Positions 26,316-35,274 of a stretch of DNA of 45,476 nt are shown here, one piece after another. Every line of letters starts with the position of its first letter. The first letter of the stretch is position 1. The notes beneath the pieces are model-generated. The model saw only the letters and a list, made by a program, of their open reading frames with translations. It was not told the origin of the DNA and did no database searches. Source of the DNA: Armatimonadota bacterium (lineage in GTDB: Bacteria; Vulcanimicrobiota; Xenobia; RGZZ01); contig VGFD01000002.1 of the NCBI GenBank assembly GCA_016868975.1, positions 1-45,476 on the forward strand. The letters run 5' to 3'. The translations under genes were made by a program, and so were the position numbers.

Positions 26316-27947
26316 TTGCCGACTTTTCAGGTAAAAGCGTTTCGGCTGGACGGGTCGGCCGTCCAGATGCAGATCACCGCGCGGGACAACATGGAGGCTT
26401 ACGCCACACTGGAGGCGCAGGGCCTGACTCGCATTCGCCTTCAGGAGGCCGAGCCGGCCAGCGGGACACCGTCCCTGTCCGAACTTCGGCGGGCGCGCGC
26501 GGGGGCGGAGTCGGTGGATGCCACGGTCACTGATTCGCCCGATACCTGGCCGACGCCGACCCGGGCCAATCGCCTGCAGGTGGACAAGAGCGGGGAGTCG
26601 CTGGTGGTCCGTAAGCCGAACGAGCCGCTGGTCACCCGGCAGATGCCGGGGGTCAGTGAGCCGAACGAGCCGCTGGTCACGCAGCAAATGCCGGCCGCGA
26701 AGAACCCGGACCGACCGGCCGAGTCGGTCCCGCGGCGCACGGTGTCCGCGCGGACCACCCGCGAGATGCCCGCCGAGCCGCGCACCCGCGGTCTGGCCGT
26801 GGTGGACGAGCCGCTGGAACGCTCCGAGCCTGCCCGGCCTCGTGCCGACGAAGAGCCGCCCAGCATCTGGAAGCCGCGCCCGCACAAGCCGGTGGACCCG
26901 CGCAAGCGCGCCATGCCGGCCGTGGACCGCATGAATTTCTTCAGCAGCCTGTCCGCCATGCTGAGCGCCGGAATTCCCCTGATGCGCGGCGTGCGCTCGC
27001 TGCAAGAGCAATATTCCGATCCGGTGTCGGCGGCGACCATGACCCACCTGGCGACCACGGTGGCGCAGGGGAAATCCCTGTCGACGGCCATGGCGGGGCT
27101 TCCGCTCACCTTTTCCAAGCTGCAGGTGGGCTCGGTGCGGGGGGCGGAGAACGCCGGAAATCTTCCCAGCGTGCTCGGCCGCCTGCACCGCTACGACGAG
27201 CGGACCCTCTCGCTGCGGCGCGAGGTGCAGTCGCACATGAGCTATCCCATCATGGTGTTCGGCTGCGCGCTGGTGTTGATTCTCTTTGTGGGCCGATTTT
27301 TGTTGACGGGAATGCTGCCGGTGCTCGAGCAGGCGCGGGTGAAAATCAATTTCACGACCTCGGTGGCGATTTCCATCGCGCGCGCGCTGGAGCATCCGCT
27401 GGTACTGCTGCTCTGCGTGGCGGCCGTGGCGGCGGGTGTCTGGCAGTTGATGCGCTGGCTCAAGACCCAGAGGGGCGCCTTGATCCGCGACCGCTTTCTC
27501 ATGGAGGCCCCGCTGCTCCGCGGTCCGCTGCGCAAGGTGGAGACGGTGCGCGCCTGCGAGTCGCTTGCCACGCTGTACGGCAGCGGCATGACGATTTTGC
27601 AGTGCCTGGAGGCCGTGCAGTCGTCGTCGGACAACACGGTGGTGCGCATGGCGCTGGCCAGCGTGGTGGAGGACGTCCGCGAGGGGCGCTCGCTGGCCCA
27701 GTCCCTGCAGCGCACCGGATTTTTCGACAAGACGGTGGTGCAGCTGGTCTACGTGGGCGAGGAAACCGGCAATCTCGACATGGCGTTCACCAAGATCGCG
27801 CAGTACAACGATCTCGAGGTCCGCACCGCGCTGGATCAATTTACCGCCGCAATCGAGCCGGTGATGATGGTAATTCTGGGGGTGACCGTGGGCATCATCG
27901 CGCTGATGGCGTTCGCTCCGCTGTTCCAGGTTCTGCAGACGCTGTAG
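26316..27947 (+). CDS. GspF/PilC-like inner membrane platform protein with a long linker
   Basis: TTG start; MPTFQVKAFRLDGSAV…; MNFFSSLSAMLSAGIPLMRGV; two GspF halves; VYVGEETGNLDMAFTKIAQYND. Confidence 0.9.
   Translation: MPTFQVKAFRLDGSAVQMQITARDNMEAYATLEAQGLTRIRLQEAEPASGTPSLSELRRARAGAESVDATVTDSPDTWPTPTRANRLQVDKSGESLVVRKPNEPLVTRQMPGVSEPNEPLVTQQMPAAKNPDRPAESVPRRTVSARTTREMPAEPRTRGLAVVDEPLERSEPARPRADEEPPSIWKPRPHKPVDPRKRAMPAVDRMNFFSSLSAMLSAGIPLMRGVRSLQEQYSDPVSAATMTHLATTVAQGKSLSTAMAGLPLTFSKLQVGSVRGAENAGNLPSVLGRLHRYDERTLSLRREVQSHMSYPIMVFGCALVLILFVGRFLLTGMLPVLEQARVKINFTTSVAISIARALEHPLVLLLCVAAVAAGVWQLMRWLKTQRGALIRDRFLMEAPLLRGPLRKVETVRACESLATLYGSGMTILQCLEAVQSSSDNTVVRMALASVVEDVREGRSLAQSLQRTGFFDKTVVQLVYVGEETGNLDMAFTKIAQYNDLEVRTALDQFTAAIEPVMMVILGVTVGIIALMAFAPLFQVLQTL
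26614..26703 (+). repeat. Two tandem 45-bp coding repeats (KPNEPLVTRQMPGVS / EPNEPLVTQQMPAAK)
   Basis: AGCCGAACGAGCCGCTGGTCAC recurs with a 45-bp period. Confidence 0.85.
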
Positions 27948-28000
27948 GAAGAGGTGACACCCCCCGGTGTCGCCAACTATTGCCCAGGAGGCCGATTTCG

Positions 28001-28636
28001 ATGAGTTTCCGAACCGTTCCGCAGAGTCGCCCGGTGGCCCGCGGCCCAAAGGGAGTGGCCGCCCTGTTTCCGCGTCAGGGCGAGTGGACCGAGGCGGACT
28101 ATCTCTCCCTTCCCGAGTCGTCACGCATTGTAGAGCTATCAAATCAAAGGCTGGTGATTCCCGACTTACCAGGCGATCGTCATCAAAATGCCGTCGTGGA
28201 ACTCGTTGCCGCCATCCGCGATTTTGTGAAACAGCGGGATCTCGGGTACGTTCGCGTGGCGCCCATGCGGGTCCGACTGTGGCCGGGCAAATTTCGCGAG
28301 CCCGACATCCTGTTTCTCACAAAGGCGCACCGAGACAGGCGCGGAGAGGAATTCTGGGGAGTGCCTGACCTCGTGGTGGAAGTCTTGTCGCCGCGTACTG
28401 AACGTTCCAGCGGAACAGAGCAGGTGGACCGCCGGGAGAAATTTCGCGAATACCAGAAGGCGGGTGTGAGCGAGTACTGGCTGGTGGATTTGAAGCTCGC
28501 CTGCATTGAGATTTTTGTCCTGCGCGACGGCATTTACGAGCTTCTAGGCAAGTGGGGAGAAACCGAGACGCTGCGCTCCGAGTTGCTCGCCGGCTTTACC
28601 ATTGACGTTGCGGGAATTGTCTGTGCGCCCGATTGA
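28001..28636 (+). CDS. Uma2-family (DUF820) restriction endonuclease-fold protein
   Basis: WTEADYLSLPES…EPDILFLTKAHR…VPDLVVEVLSPRTE…KFREYQKAGVSEYWLVDL. Confidence 0.9.
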   Translation: MSFRTVPQSRPVARGPKGVAALFPRQGEWTEADYLSLPESSRIVELSNQRLVIPDLPGDRHQNAVVELVAAIRDFVKQRDLGYVRVAPMRVRLWPGKFREPDILFLTKAHRDRRGEEFWGVPDLVVEVLSPRTERSSGTEQVDRREKFREYQKAGVSEYWLVDLKLACIEIFVLRDGIYELLGKWGETETLRSELLAGFTIDVAGIVCAPD

Positions 28637-28639
28637 GAC

Positions 28640-30709
28640 TCACACGGGGTCGACCGGGATCGACAGTGAGATCCTTCCGCGGTCCACCTCCACGGCCACG
28701 ATCTCCACCTCGATGACCTCCCCTACGGAGAGGCTCTGCCCGTGGGGAATTCTCGTGCGGTGCACGAGGCCGTCCTGCTTGACGCCGATGTCCACGAAGG
28801 CGCCGAAGTCGACGACGTTGCGCACCGTGCCGCGCAGTTGCATCCCCACCCGGAGATCCGAAGCGGACAACACGTCGCGGCGCAGCAGTGGGCCCGGCAC
28901 GTCCTCGCGGGGATCGCGGCCGGGACGGGCGAGTTGTTCGAGGATGTCGCGCAGCGTGGGCACGCCGCAGCCCAGCACGGCGGCCAGATCCTCCGCGCGC
29001 TGGCCGGTGGGGCGTTTCATCACCTCGCGCGCCACCGCGTAGCTCTCCGGATGAATCGCGGTGTTGTCGAGCGGCTCCTTGCCTCCGCGCACGCGCAAGA
29101 ATCCAGCCGCCTGCTCGAACGCTTTGGGCCCCAGCCCGGCTACCCCCAGAAGGGTTTGGCGGCTGTTAAAAGGGCCGTTTTTATTCCGATGGGCCACGAT
29201 TTTCTCGGCTAATTTCGGACCCACGCCCGCCACGTGGGTGAGCAGGGCGGGGGAGGCCGTGTTCACCTCCACCCCGACGCGGTTCACCACGCTCTCCACC
29301 ACGCCGTCCAGCGCTTTCTTCAGGTTGCCCTGCTCGAGGTCGTGCTGGTACAACCCCACGCCGATCGACTGCGGATCGATTTTCACCAGTTCGGCCAGCG
29401 GATCTTGCACCCGCCGCGCGATCGACACCGCGCCCCGCATGCTCACATCGAGGTCCGGCAATTCCGCGCGGGCCAGCGGGCTTGCCGAGTACACGCTGGC
29501 CCCGGCTTCGTTCACCATTAAATAGTGCACCTTTGGAAAATCCGCCAGCAGTGCCGCGACGAGCGATTCTGTTTCCCGCGACGCCGTTCCGTTGCCGATG
29601 GCCAGCAGCGTGCCGTGGTGACGCCGCAGCAGGCCGGCCAGTGTCTGCAGCGCATCCTCGCGGCGATTTTGCGGGGGATGTGGATACATCGTGGCGGTGT
29701 CGAGCACCTTGCCGGTGGGATCTACCACCGCGACCTTGCAGCCGGTGCGAAACCCTGGATCGACGCCCAGCACCACCTGCCCGCCCAGCGGCGGCTGGCC
29801 GAGCAGCGCCCGCAGATTCTCCCCGAACACCGCGATCGCATGGGCCTGCGCATGCTCGGTGAGCGCGCGGCGCACGTCGCGCTCAATGGCGGGCAACAGC
29901 AGGCGGTCGGCCGCGTCCTCGACGGCGAGGCGCAGTTGCTCGCTCCAGGGGGATCGCGTGTCGGGCCGGAAGTCGGCCGCAATGGCGTCGCGCCAGTCGC
30001 GCTCGGGGACCACGATCTTCACGCGCAGCACCTTCTCCGCCTCGCCGCGGTCCATCGCCAGGATTTGATGGGGTCGCAGGCGCGAGACGCCCGCGTTGAA
30101 GGAATAGTAGTCGCGGAAGACCTGTCGCTCGTCCTCGGACCTGGGCGCGCGCGCGCATTCGATCGACGCGAAGCGGAGCGCCTTGTCCCGCAGCCTGCCG
30201 CGCACGTCGGGATGGTCGGCGATGATCTCCGCCACGATGTCGCGGGCCCCGGCCAGCGCGGCGTCGCTGTCCGCGACCTCGTCGCCCAGGTAGCGCCGGG
30301 CGGCCTCCGCGGGTCGGCTGTTGGGCGGCTGTTCGATTATCTGGCGGGCCAGCGGCTCCAGCCCGCGCTCCCGGGCCACCGTGGCGCGCGAGCGGCGCTT
30401 CGGCCGGTACGGCGCGTACAGATCCTCCAGCGCGGTGAGCGTCTCCGCTTCGTGAAGGCGCTTGCGGAGCGCGTCGCTGAGCTTTCCCTGCTCTTCGACG
30501 GAGGCTTCGATGGCGGCGCGCCGCTGTTCGAGCGCGCGCAGTTGCCCGATGCGGTCGATGACCTTGCGCAATTGCTCCTCGTCGAGCCCGCCGGTCGCCT
30601 CCTTGCGGTAGCGCGCGATGAAGGGCAGGGTGTTTCCGGCGTCAAGCAGGTCGGCGGTGGCGGCCACCTGCTGCGGGCGAACGTTCAGCTCTCGGGCGAT
30701 GCGGTCCAT
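28640..30709 (-). CDS. tex: Tex-family S1 RNA-binding protein
   Basis: LPFIARYRKEATGGLDEEQLR, VLGVDPGFRTGCKVAVVD, ASVYSASPLARAELPDLDVSMRGAVSIARRVQDPLAELVKIDPQSIGVGLYQHD, C-terminal S1 domain. Confidence 0.97.
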   Translation of the reverse strand: MDRIARELNVRPQQVAATADLLDAGNTLPFIARYRKEATGGLDEEQLRKVIDRIGQLRALEQRRAAIEASVEEQGKLSDALRKRLHEAETLTALEDLYAPYRPKRRSRATVARERGLEPLARQIIEQPPNSRPAEAARRYLGDEVADSDAALAGARDIVAEIIADHPDVRGRLRDKALRFASIECARAPRSEDERQVFRDYYSFNAGVSRLRPHQILAMDRGEAEKVLRVKIVVPERDWRDAIAADFRPDTRSPWSEQLRLAVEDAADRLLLPAIERDVRRALTEHAQAHAIAVFGENLRALLGQPPLGGQVVLGVDPGFRTGCKVAVVDPTGKVLDTATMYPHPPQNRREDALQTLAGLLRRHHGTLLAIGNGTASRETESLVAALLADFPKVHYLMVNEAGASVYSASPLARAELPDLDVSMRGAVSIARRVQDPLAELVKIDPQSIGVGLYQHDLEQGNLKKALDGVVESVVNRVGVEVNTASPALLTHVAGVGPKLAEKIVAHRNKNGPFNSRQTLLGVAGLGPKAFEQAAGFLRVRGGKEPLDNTAIHPESYAVAREVMKRPTGQRAEDLAAVLGCGVPTLRDILEQLARPGRDPREDVPGPLLRRDVLSASDLRVGMQLRGTVRNVVDFGAFVDIGVKQDGLVHRTRIPHGQSLSVGEVIEVEIVAVEVDRGRISLSIPVDPV

Positions 30710-30749
30710 GCTTTGAGGTTTTTTTCAGACGTTTGCGGTACCCTGCTCC

Positions 30750-31304
30750 TTGATGGACGCTATCGGCAATCAAAGAATCACTGCCCGCCTGAACGTGGCG
30801 AACGCCTTTGCCACGCGGGGCGGCTTTCCCACCGCTCCCGACCTGGGCGGCTTCGTCAGCCTTGCGGACACGGTGTGGCTTACCCCGCCGCCCGCGATGC
30901 CGATGTCCGACGCCGACCTGAACGCCTTCCTGAGCAAGATGCGCGAGATGAAGCAGCAGGCGCTGCGCGACCGCGCGCTGCGCGGCGGCTCGCCCGGCGG
31001 GCCGGTCAACCCGGAGAAGGACAAGGAGAAGCAGGGTCCGCTCGACGTGAAGGCCCACGGATACTACGAGGGCGACAAGTTGATCGCGGTGCGCGAGATC
31101 CGCGTGTTCGAAGTGGGAAATTATCGCAAGCGAACTTACAACACGTTCCCCGGCGGCTGGCCGGACAACTCGCTGCGCATGGACAACGCGCGGGTTGGAA
31201 AAACCTACCGCGTGAAAGTGACCTGGGAGAACGGGACTAGCCAGGAAAAAGACGTTGCCATGGATTCTCCCAACGGCACCAGCGTCGACGTCTGGAAATA
31301 CTGA
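30750..31304 (+). CDS. Hypothetical protein
   Basis: 184-aa ORF with coding-like composition; no recognised domain. Confidence 0.55.
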   Translation: MMDAIGNQRITARLNVANAFATRGGFPTAPDLGGFVSLADTVWLTPPPAMPMSDADLNAFLSKMREMKQQALRDRALRGGSPGGPVNPEKDKEKQGPLDVKAHGYYEGDKLIAVREIRVFEVGNYRKRTYNTFPGGWPDNSLRMDNARVGKTYRVKVTWENGTSQEKDVAMDSPNGTSVDVWKY

Positions 31305-31313
31305 TCGCGCCAA

Positions 31314-31688
31314 TCAGGTTTCGGAATCGCTGCGGTTGCGCTGAATGAACTCCGCCCAGCGCTTTTCAATTTCTGGGGACAGCTCGTTGAATTGCAGGCC
31401 GCCCACAAATTGACGCTCGCCTTCAGTGTTGAGCCACACCACATGGCCGTGCATGGAAACCGGCTTTGACTCCGGCGACAGCACCACGAAGAGCGTGACT
31501 TCCTCGTTGACGTACACCGGGTGCTGGCTGACGAAGCGCATCCCGCCAACGCTGACATCGTCGGTGAAAATGTTGAAGTCCTCGCCGCGCTGGCGACACA
31601 CCACGCCGAGAATCATGCGGATCCGCTCGAACTCCCGCTGCTCGGAAACCTCAGTGGTGGGCTCCTCCTGGCGCCGGAACCACTTCAT
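31314..31688 (-). CDS. PilZ-domain protein (predicted c-di-GMP binding)
   Basis: REFER (RxxxR) and DVSVGG (DxSxxG) motifs. Confidence 0.82.
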   Translation of the reverse strand: MKWFRRQEEPTTEVSEQREFERIRMILGVVCRQRGEDFNIFTDDVSVGGMRFVSQHPVYVNEEVTLFVVLSPESKPVSMHGHVVWLNTEGERQFVGGLQFNELSPEIEKRWAEFIQRNRSDSET

Positions 31689-31689
31689 C

Positions 31690-31983
31690 TCACACGCTTG
31701 CCTCCTTGAAGTGCTTTACGAACAAATAGTCCTTTTCGAGATACTCGCGCGCGGCCTCGATAAGGGCCTCGTTGGTGATGCGGTCGTCCACCGCGATGAC
31801 CGCCGCGAAGATGGCGGAGCGATCCAGGTAGCGGCCCCTGGTTTCCTCATCGCGGGCCAGTTCCTCGACGCGTGTCTTGATGTTGCGCAGCACTTCCTTC
31901 TCTTCGGGGGACACCGAGGCCATGCACTGACCGAGCCGCTCTCCGGCGGTTTCCAGCTCGTTCTGGTACGGATTCTCTGACAT
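31690..31983 (-). CDS. Hypothetical helical protein
   Basis: MSENPYQNELETAGERLGQCMASVSPEEKEVLRNIKTRVEEL…; adjacent to the PilZ gene. Confidence 0.6.
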   Translation of the reverse strand: MSENPYQNELETAGERLGQCMASVSPEEKEVLRNIKTRVEELARDEETRGRYLDRSAIFAAVIAVDDRITNEALIEAAREYLEKDYLFVKHFKEASV

Positions 31984-32045
31984 GCTGCGCTCCTCTCGTG
32001 GTGGGGCTGACGGCTTCCCGCTGGGGAGCCGCGTTCGGCCCCTGT

Positions 32046-32891
32046 TCAACGCCGCGCCGAAGGTTCCCCCCACTGCGGCGCGCCGGGCGGCGGCACCCGA
32101 CAGGCCGGGGGATAGTCCACGCGCACCAGACACAGTCCCTGGGGGGGCGCGGGCGCCGACGCCTGCCGCGCGTCGCGTCCGCGTAGCACGCGCGCCGCGG
32201 TGCCCGGGGGACGCCGCCCGGCCGCGACGTCCACCAGCGTGGCCACCAGCATCCGCACCATGCGGGGAAGAAACGCGTCCGCCTCGATCTCGAGATGCCA
32301 CAGGGGCAGGCGCTCGACGAGGTACGACGGGGATGCCGCCCCCGGCGCGAGCCGCCGCCATTCGAGCCGGTGGATGGTCCGGAAGTAGTGCTTGAGGTCC
32401 TCCCCGCCGCTGCAAAACGCGCGGAAGTCGCGCCGGCCCAGGAGCGCGGCCCCCTCACTTTGCAGCAGGTCGAAGTCAATCTCGCGGGAATAGTGCCACG
32501 CGCGCTGGGCCACCACGGGCCGTGGGGTGGCAGCCACCAGCAGGTGATACTGGTAGGTGCGGCGCGAGGCGCTGTGCCGCGCGTGGAACCAGGGCGGCGC
32601 TTCCCAGGCGTGGCGCACCCCGATGCGCCCGTGCGCGTTCCGCACCAGGGCGCGCACCAGCGTGTCCAGGGGGCGCGCGGACTCGGTCCGCACGTGCACC
32701 ACCTGTCCGGTGGCGTGCACCCCCGCGTCGGTGCGCCCGGCGCACACCACGGTGACCGGCTCGTCGAGCACCTCCGAGCAGATGTCCTCCAGCAGGCCCT
32801 GCACGGTGGGGATGGCGGGGTCCTTCTGGCGCTGGTAGCCGAGAAATCCGCCGCCGTCGTACTCGATCCGCATGGCGATGCGGCGGGTCAC
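32046..32891 (-). CDS. truA: tRNA pseudouridine synthase A
   Basis: GTG start VTRRIAMRIEYDGGGFLGYQRQ, CAGRTDAGVHATGQVVH, ALVRNAHGRIGVRHA. Confidence 0.95.
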   Translation of the reverse strand: MTRRIAMRIEYDGGGFLGYQRQKDPAIPTVQGLLEDICSEVLDEPVTVVCAGRTDAGVHATGQVVHVRTESARPLDTLVRALVRNAHGRIGVRHAWEAPPWFHARHSASRRTYQYHLLVAATPRPVVAQRAWHYSREIDFDLLQSEGAALLGRRDFRAFCSGGEDLKHYFRTIHRLEWRRLAPGAASPSYLVERLPLWHLEIEADAFLPRMVRMLVATLVDVAAGRRPPGTAARVLRGRDARQASAPAPPQGLCLVRVDYPPACRVPPPGAPQWGEPSARR

Positions 32892-33688
32892 GGGAGCCAC
32901 GGCGTTCCGGCCAGCAGCAATCCCCCGAGCAGCAGCGCGAGGACGTCGGTCCAGCGGAACTCCAGGCCCACCATGCGGGTGCGTCGGACGCCGCCGCGGT
33001 AGCAGCGCGCCTCCATGGCGACGGCGAGATCCTCGGCCGCGCCGAACGCCTGCACGAAGAGGGGGACCAGTACCGGGACAAGCACCCGCGCGCGGCCCAG
33101 CGGCCCGCCCTGGTCGAAGCGGGCGCCGCGGGCCATCTGCGCCTTGATGATGCGCTCGGCGCACTCCACCAGCGTCGGGATGAAGCGCAGCGCGATGCTG
33201 GTCATCATCGCGAGCTCGGTGGTCGGCACGCGCAGGATGCGCAACGGGGCCAGCAGTTTTTCCAGCGCGTCCGTCATGCGAATGGGGGAGGTGGTCAGGG
33301 TGAACAGCGAGGTGAGCAGCATCAACAGCGAAAGGCGGGCGGCCATGAGGCCGGCCTGGGACACGCCGTCCTGGGTGACGCGCAGCGGTCCCAGGGCATA
33401 GAGGAGCGGACCGCCGCGGACCAGCAGCATGTTGAACGCCACGGTGATGGCCAGCAGCATCGCGATGGCCCGCAACCCGCCCAGGAAATAGCGCGGCGTG
33501 AGCCCGGCGGCGAGCGCTCCGGCCACGCACCAGACGAGCATGGCGGCGAGAGACGCCGGGCGGCTCACGTTGAAAGTGACCACCATCGCCGCCACCAGCA
33601 GAAATATCTTGGTGCGTGGATCGAGCCGATGCACGGGACTGTCGCCCGGCACGAACTGACCCACGGTCACGTGCCGCATCAGTTCCAC
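32888..33688 (-). CDS. ecfT: Energy-coupling factor transporter transmembrane protein EcfT
   Basis: SPVHRLDPRTKIFLLVAAMV, ARGARFDQGG, MEARCYRGGVRRT; 4-nt overlap with truA. Confidence 0.92.
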   Translation of the reverse strand: MELMRHVTVGQFVPGDSPVHRLDPRTKIFLLVAAMVVTFNVSRPASLAAMLVWCVAGALAAGLTPRYFLGGLRAIAMLLAITVAFNMLLVRGGPLLYALGPLRVTQDGVSQAGLMAARLSLLMLLTSLFTLTTSPIRMTDALEKLLAPLRILRVPTTELAMMTSIALRFIPTLVECAERIIKAQMARGARFDQGGPLGRARVLVPVLVPLFVQAFGAAEDLAVAMEARCYRGGVRRTRMVGLEFRWTDVLALLLGGLLLAGTPWLP

Positions 33689-33764
33689 GGCGGCAGCCTT
33701 TCAACGAACCTTCGCCGCTTTCCTCATGCCGTGCTACATTGTTTCTTCTGTGGAGGTTTGAGCC

Positions 33765-34119
33765 GTGAAACTGGATCATCTGCACCTGCACTCCGCCGAT
33801 CTTGGCGCAGCCCAGGGGTTCTACGAGAAATGGTTTGGCTTCCGGAAGTGCCCCCACGAAGAGCCGATGCTTTCCTGAAGAATCCGGACGGATTCTTGCT
33901 GGCAATATTTCCCACCGAGGCTGGCGAGCGGCCGATTCCGGACTGGTTTCACTTCGGGTTTTCGCTGCCGTCGGGCGCGCAGGTCGAGGCGCTTTACGAC
34001 GAAATGAGGGCGGCTGGCGTGAAATCACCAGCCGCGGCCTGATGCGCTTCGATGACGCCGTCACGTTCTACTGTATGGATCCCGACGGCCACAAGGTCGA
34101 AGTGCGCTGGGAGGCCTAG
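33765..34119 (+). pseudogene. VOC/glyoxalase-family gene split by two apparent single-base deletions
   Basis: KLDHLHLHSADLGAAQGFYEKWFGFRKCPHEE / DAFLKNPDGFLLAIFPTE…DEMRAAGV / EITSRGLMRFDDAVTFYCMDPDGHKVEVRWEA in three successive frames. Confidence 0.75.
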
Positions 34120-34160
34120 TCACGGGTGGCCGCCTGCGGTTTATCTCCAGCGTAGGGCTC

Positions 34161-35132
34161 TTATTTGACTACTTTGTAGGTCACGGTGCTCAGCCCGTAC
34201 ACCGCGTCCCGCGGGTTGAAGCGGGTGTTCGGGCCGATGCTCTTGTAGCGGGTGGACATCTGGCTGGCGCGCTCGGCGATCATTTTCTGGATCGCCTTGG
34301 CGGTGTCGGTCACGAACTCGTCGGAGGACGCGACCGGAATGACGCCGCCCTCTTCCCACGCCTCTTCGCGCGCGGCGGTAGTGGCTGGCGGCTTTGAAGC
34401 CTGGGGTTTGGCGGCCTGGGGCTTCGCGGCCTGGGGGGCCGGCGGCTTCGCGGGCTGCGGCTTGGGCGCCGGGGGCGTCGCGGCCGGCGGCTTCGCGGGA
34501 GGAGGCGGCGGCGCGGCCGGGCCGTCGGTTTCAAACTCGTCGGAGGCGACGACCGTGGACGTCGTGGCGTTGGCCTGCGGTTTGGGAGTCTGCACGGTGG
34601 CCGGGCGCGTCGGGGACGGAGCCGGCGGGCGCGGCGTCGAAACCGGCGCGGCCGTCTGCGGGCGGGGCTTGTTGGCCATGCCGCTGATCTTGTGGAAGGC
34701 GGCCATGTCCAGGGGTTTCTCGGTGGCGATGACCTGAATGGTTTCCTTGCCGACCGGGCCGTATTGTCGCAGCAGTTGTCCCGCGTTGTCCCTCAGGTGG
34801 AACGCCTCGCCGGCCTGCACTCGATTTTCGGAAGAGAACGGGCTCGGGCAGATGATGGACGTCTGTCCTTTGGAATTGATGTAATAGAGCACGATGTAGC
34901 AATCGCGCGCCGCGGTGATGGTGACGTCCATCTCGTCGCCGATGCGGTACACCGGCTTGTTCGTCTTCAGGGTCACCGGGAAGCGCGCCCACCTGTTTGC
35001 CTGGCTGGCCAGCGCCGGTTGGGCTCCGATGTTCTTGGTGTCGATGGATTTCTCGGTAACCATGGCGGGCGCGGCATAAGCGGCGCCGCTGGCCCATGCG
35101 GCCAGGAGCAGGCTGAGCAGAAACTTCTTCAA
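34161..35132 (-). CDS. Secreted DUF4384-like protein with Pro/Ala/Lys-rich linker
   Basis: Signal peptide LKKFLLSLLLAAWASGAAYA; KPVYRIGDEMDVTITAARDCYIVLYYINSKGQTSIICPSPF. Confidence 0.75.
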   Translation of the reverse strand: MKKFLLSLLLAAWASGAAYAAPAMVTEKSIDTKNIGAQPALASQANRWARFPVTLKTNKPVYRIGDEMDVTITAARDCYIVLYYINSKGQTSIICPSPFSSENRVQAGEAFHLRDNAGQLLRQYGPVGKETIQVIATEKPLDMAAFHKISGMANKPRPQTAAPVSTPRPPAPSPTRPATVQTPKPQANATTSTVVASDEFETDGPAAPPPPPAKPPAATPPAPKPQPAKPPAPQAAKPQAAKPQASKPPATTAAREEAWEEGGVIPVASSDEFVTDTAKAIQKMIAERASQMSTRYKSIGPNTRFNPRDAVYGLSTVTYKVVK

Positions 35133-35274
35133 GGTGTTGACCCTCCTTTTCGGGGCGACTGTCGCCACCACCCCTTTGACGCGAATCGCGCATGTTTCTT
35201 GCACGTCGCCGGATCTCCTCGCCCCGGCCTTTAGCCGCAGGATTCGACTCAAGGCGCGCGAAGATTGGCGCCGC

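Noticed and set aside
26295-28142. 615-aa minus-strand ORF
   Set aside because: His/Arg-rich shadow of the GspF-like gene and the start of Uma2.
29525-31240. 571-aa plus-strand ORF opposite tex
   Set aside because: Shadow of tex extending by chance into another gene in the wrong frame.
34390-34510. GC-rich repetitive DNA as a non-coding element
   Set aside because: Explained by the Pro/Ala/Lys-rich linker of the DUF4384-like protein.
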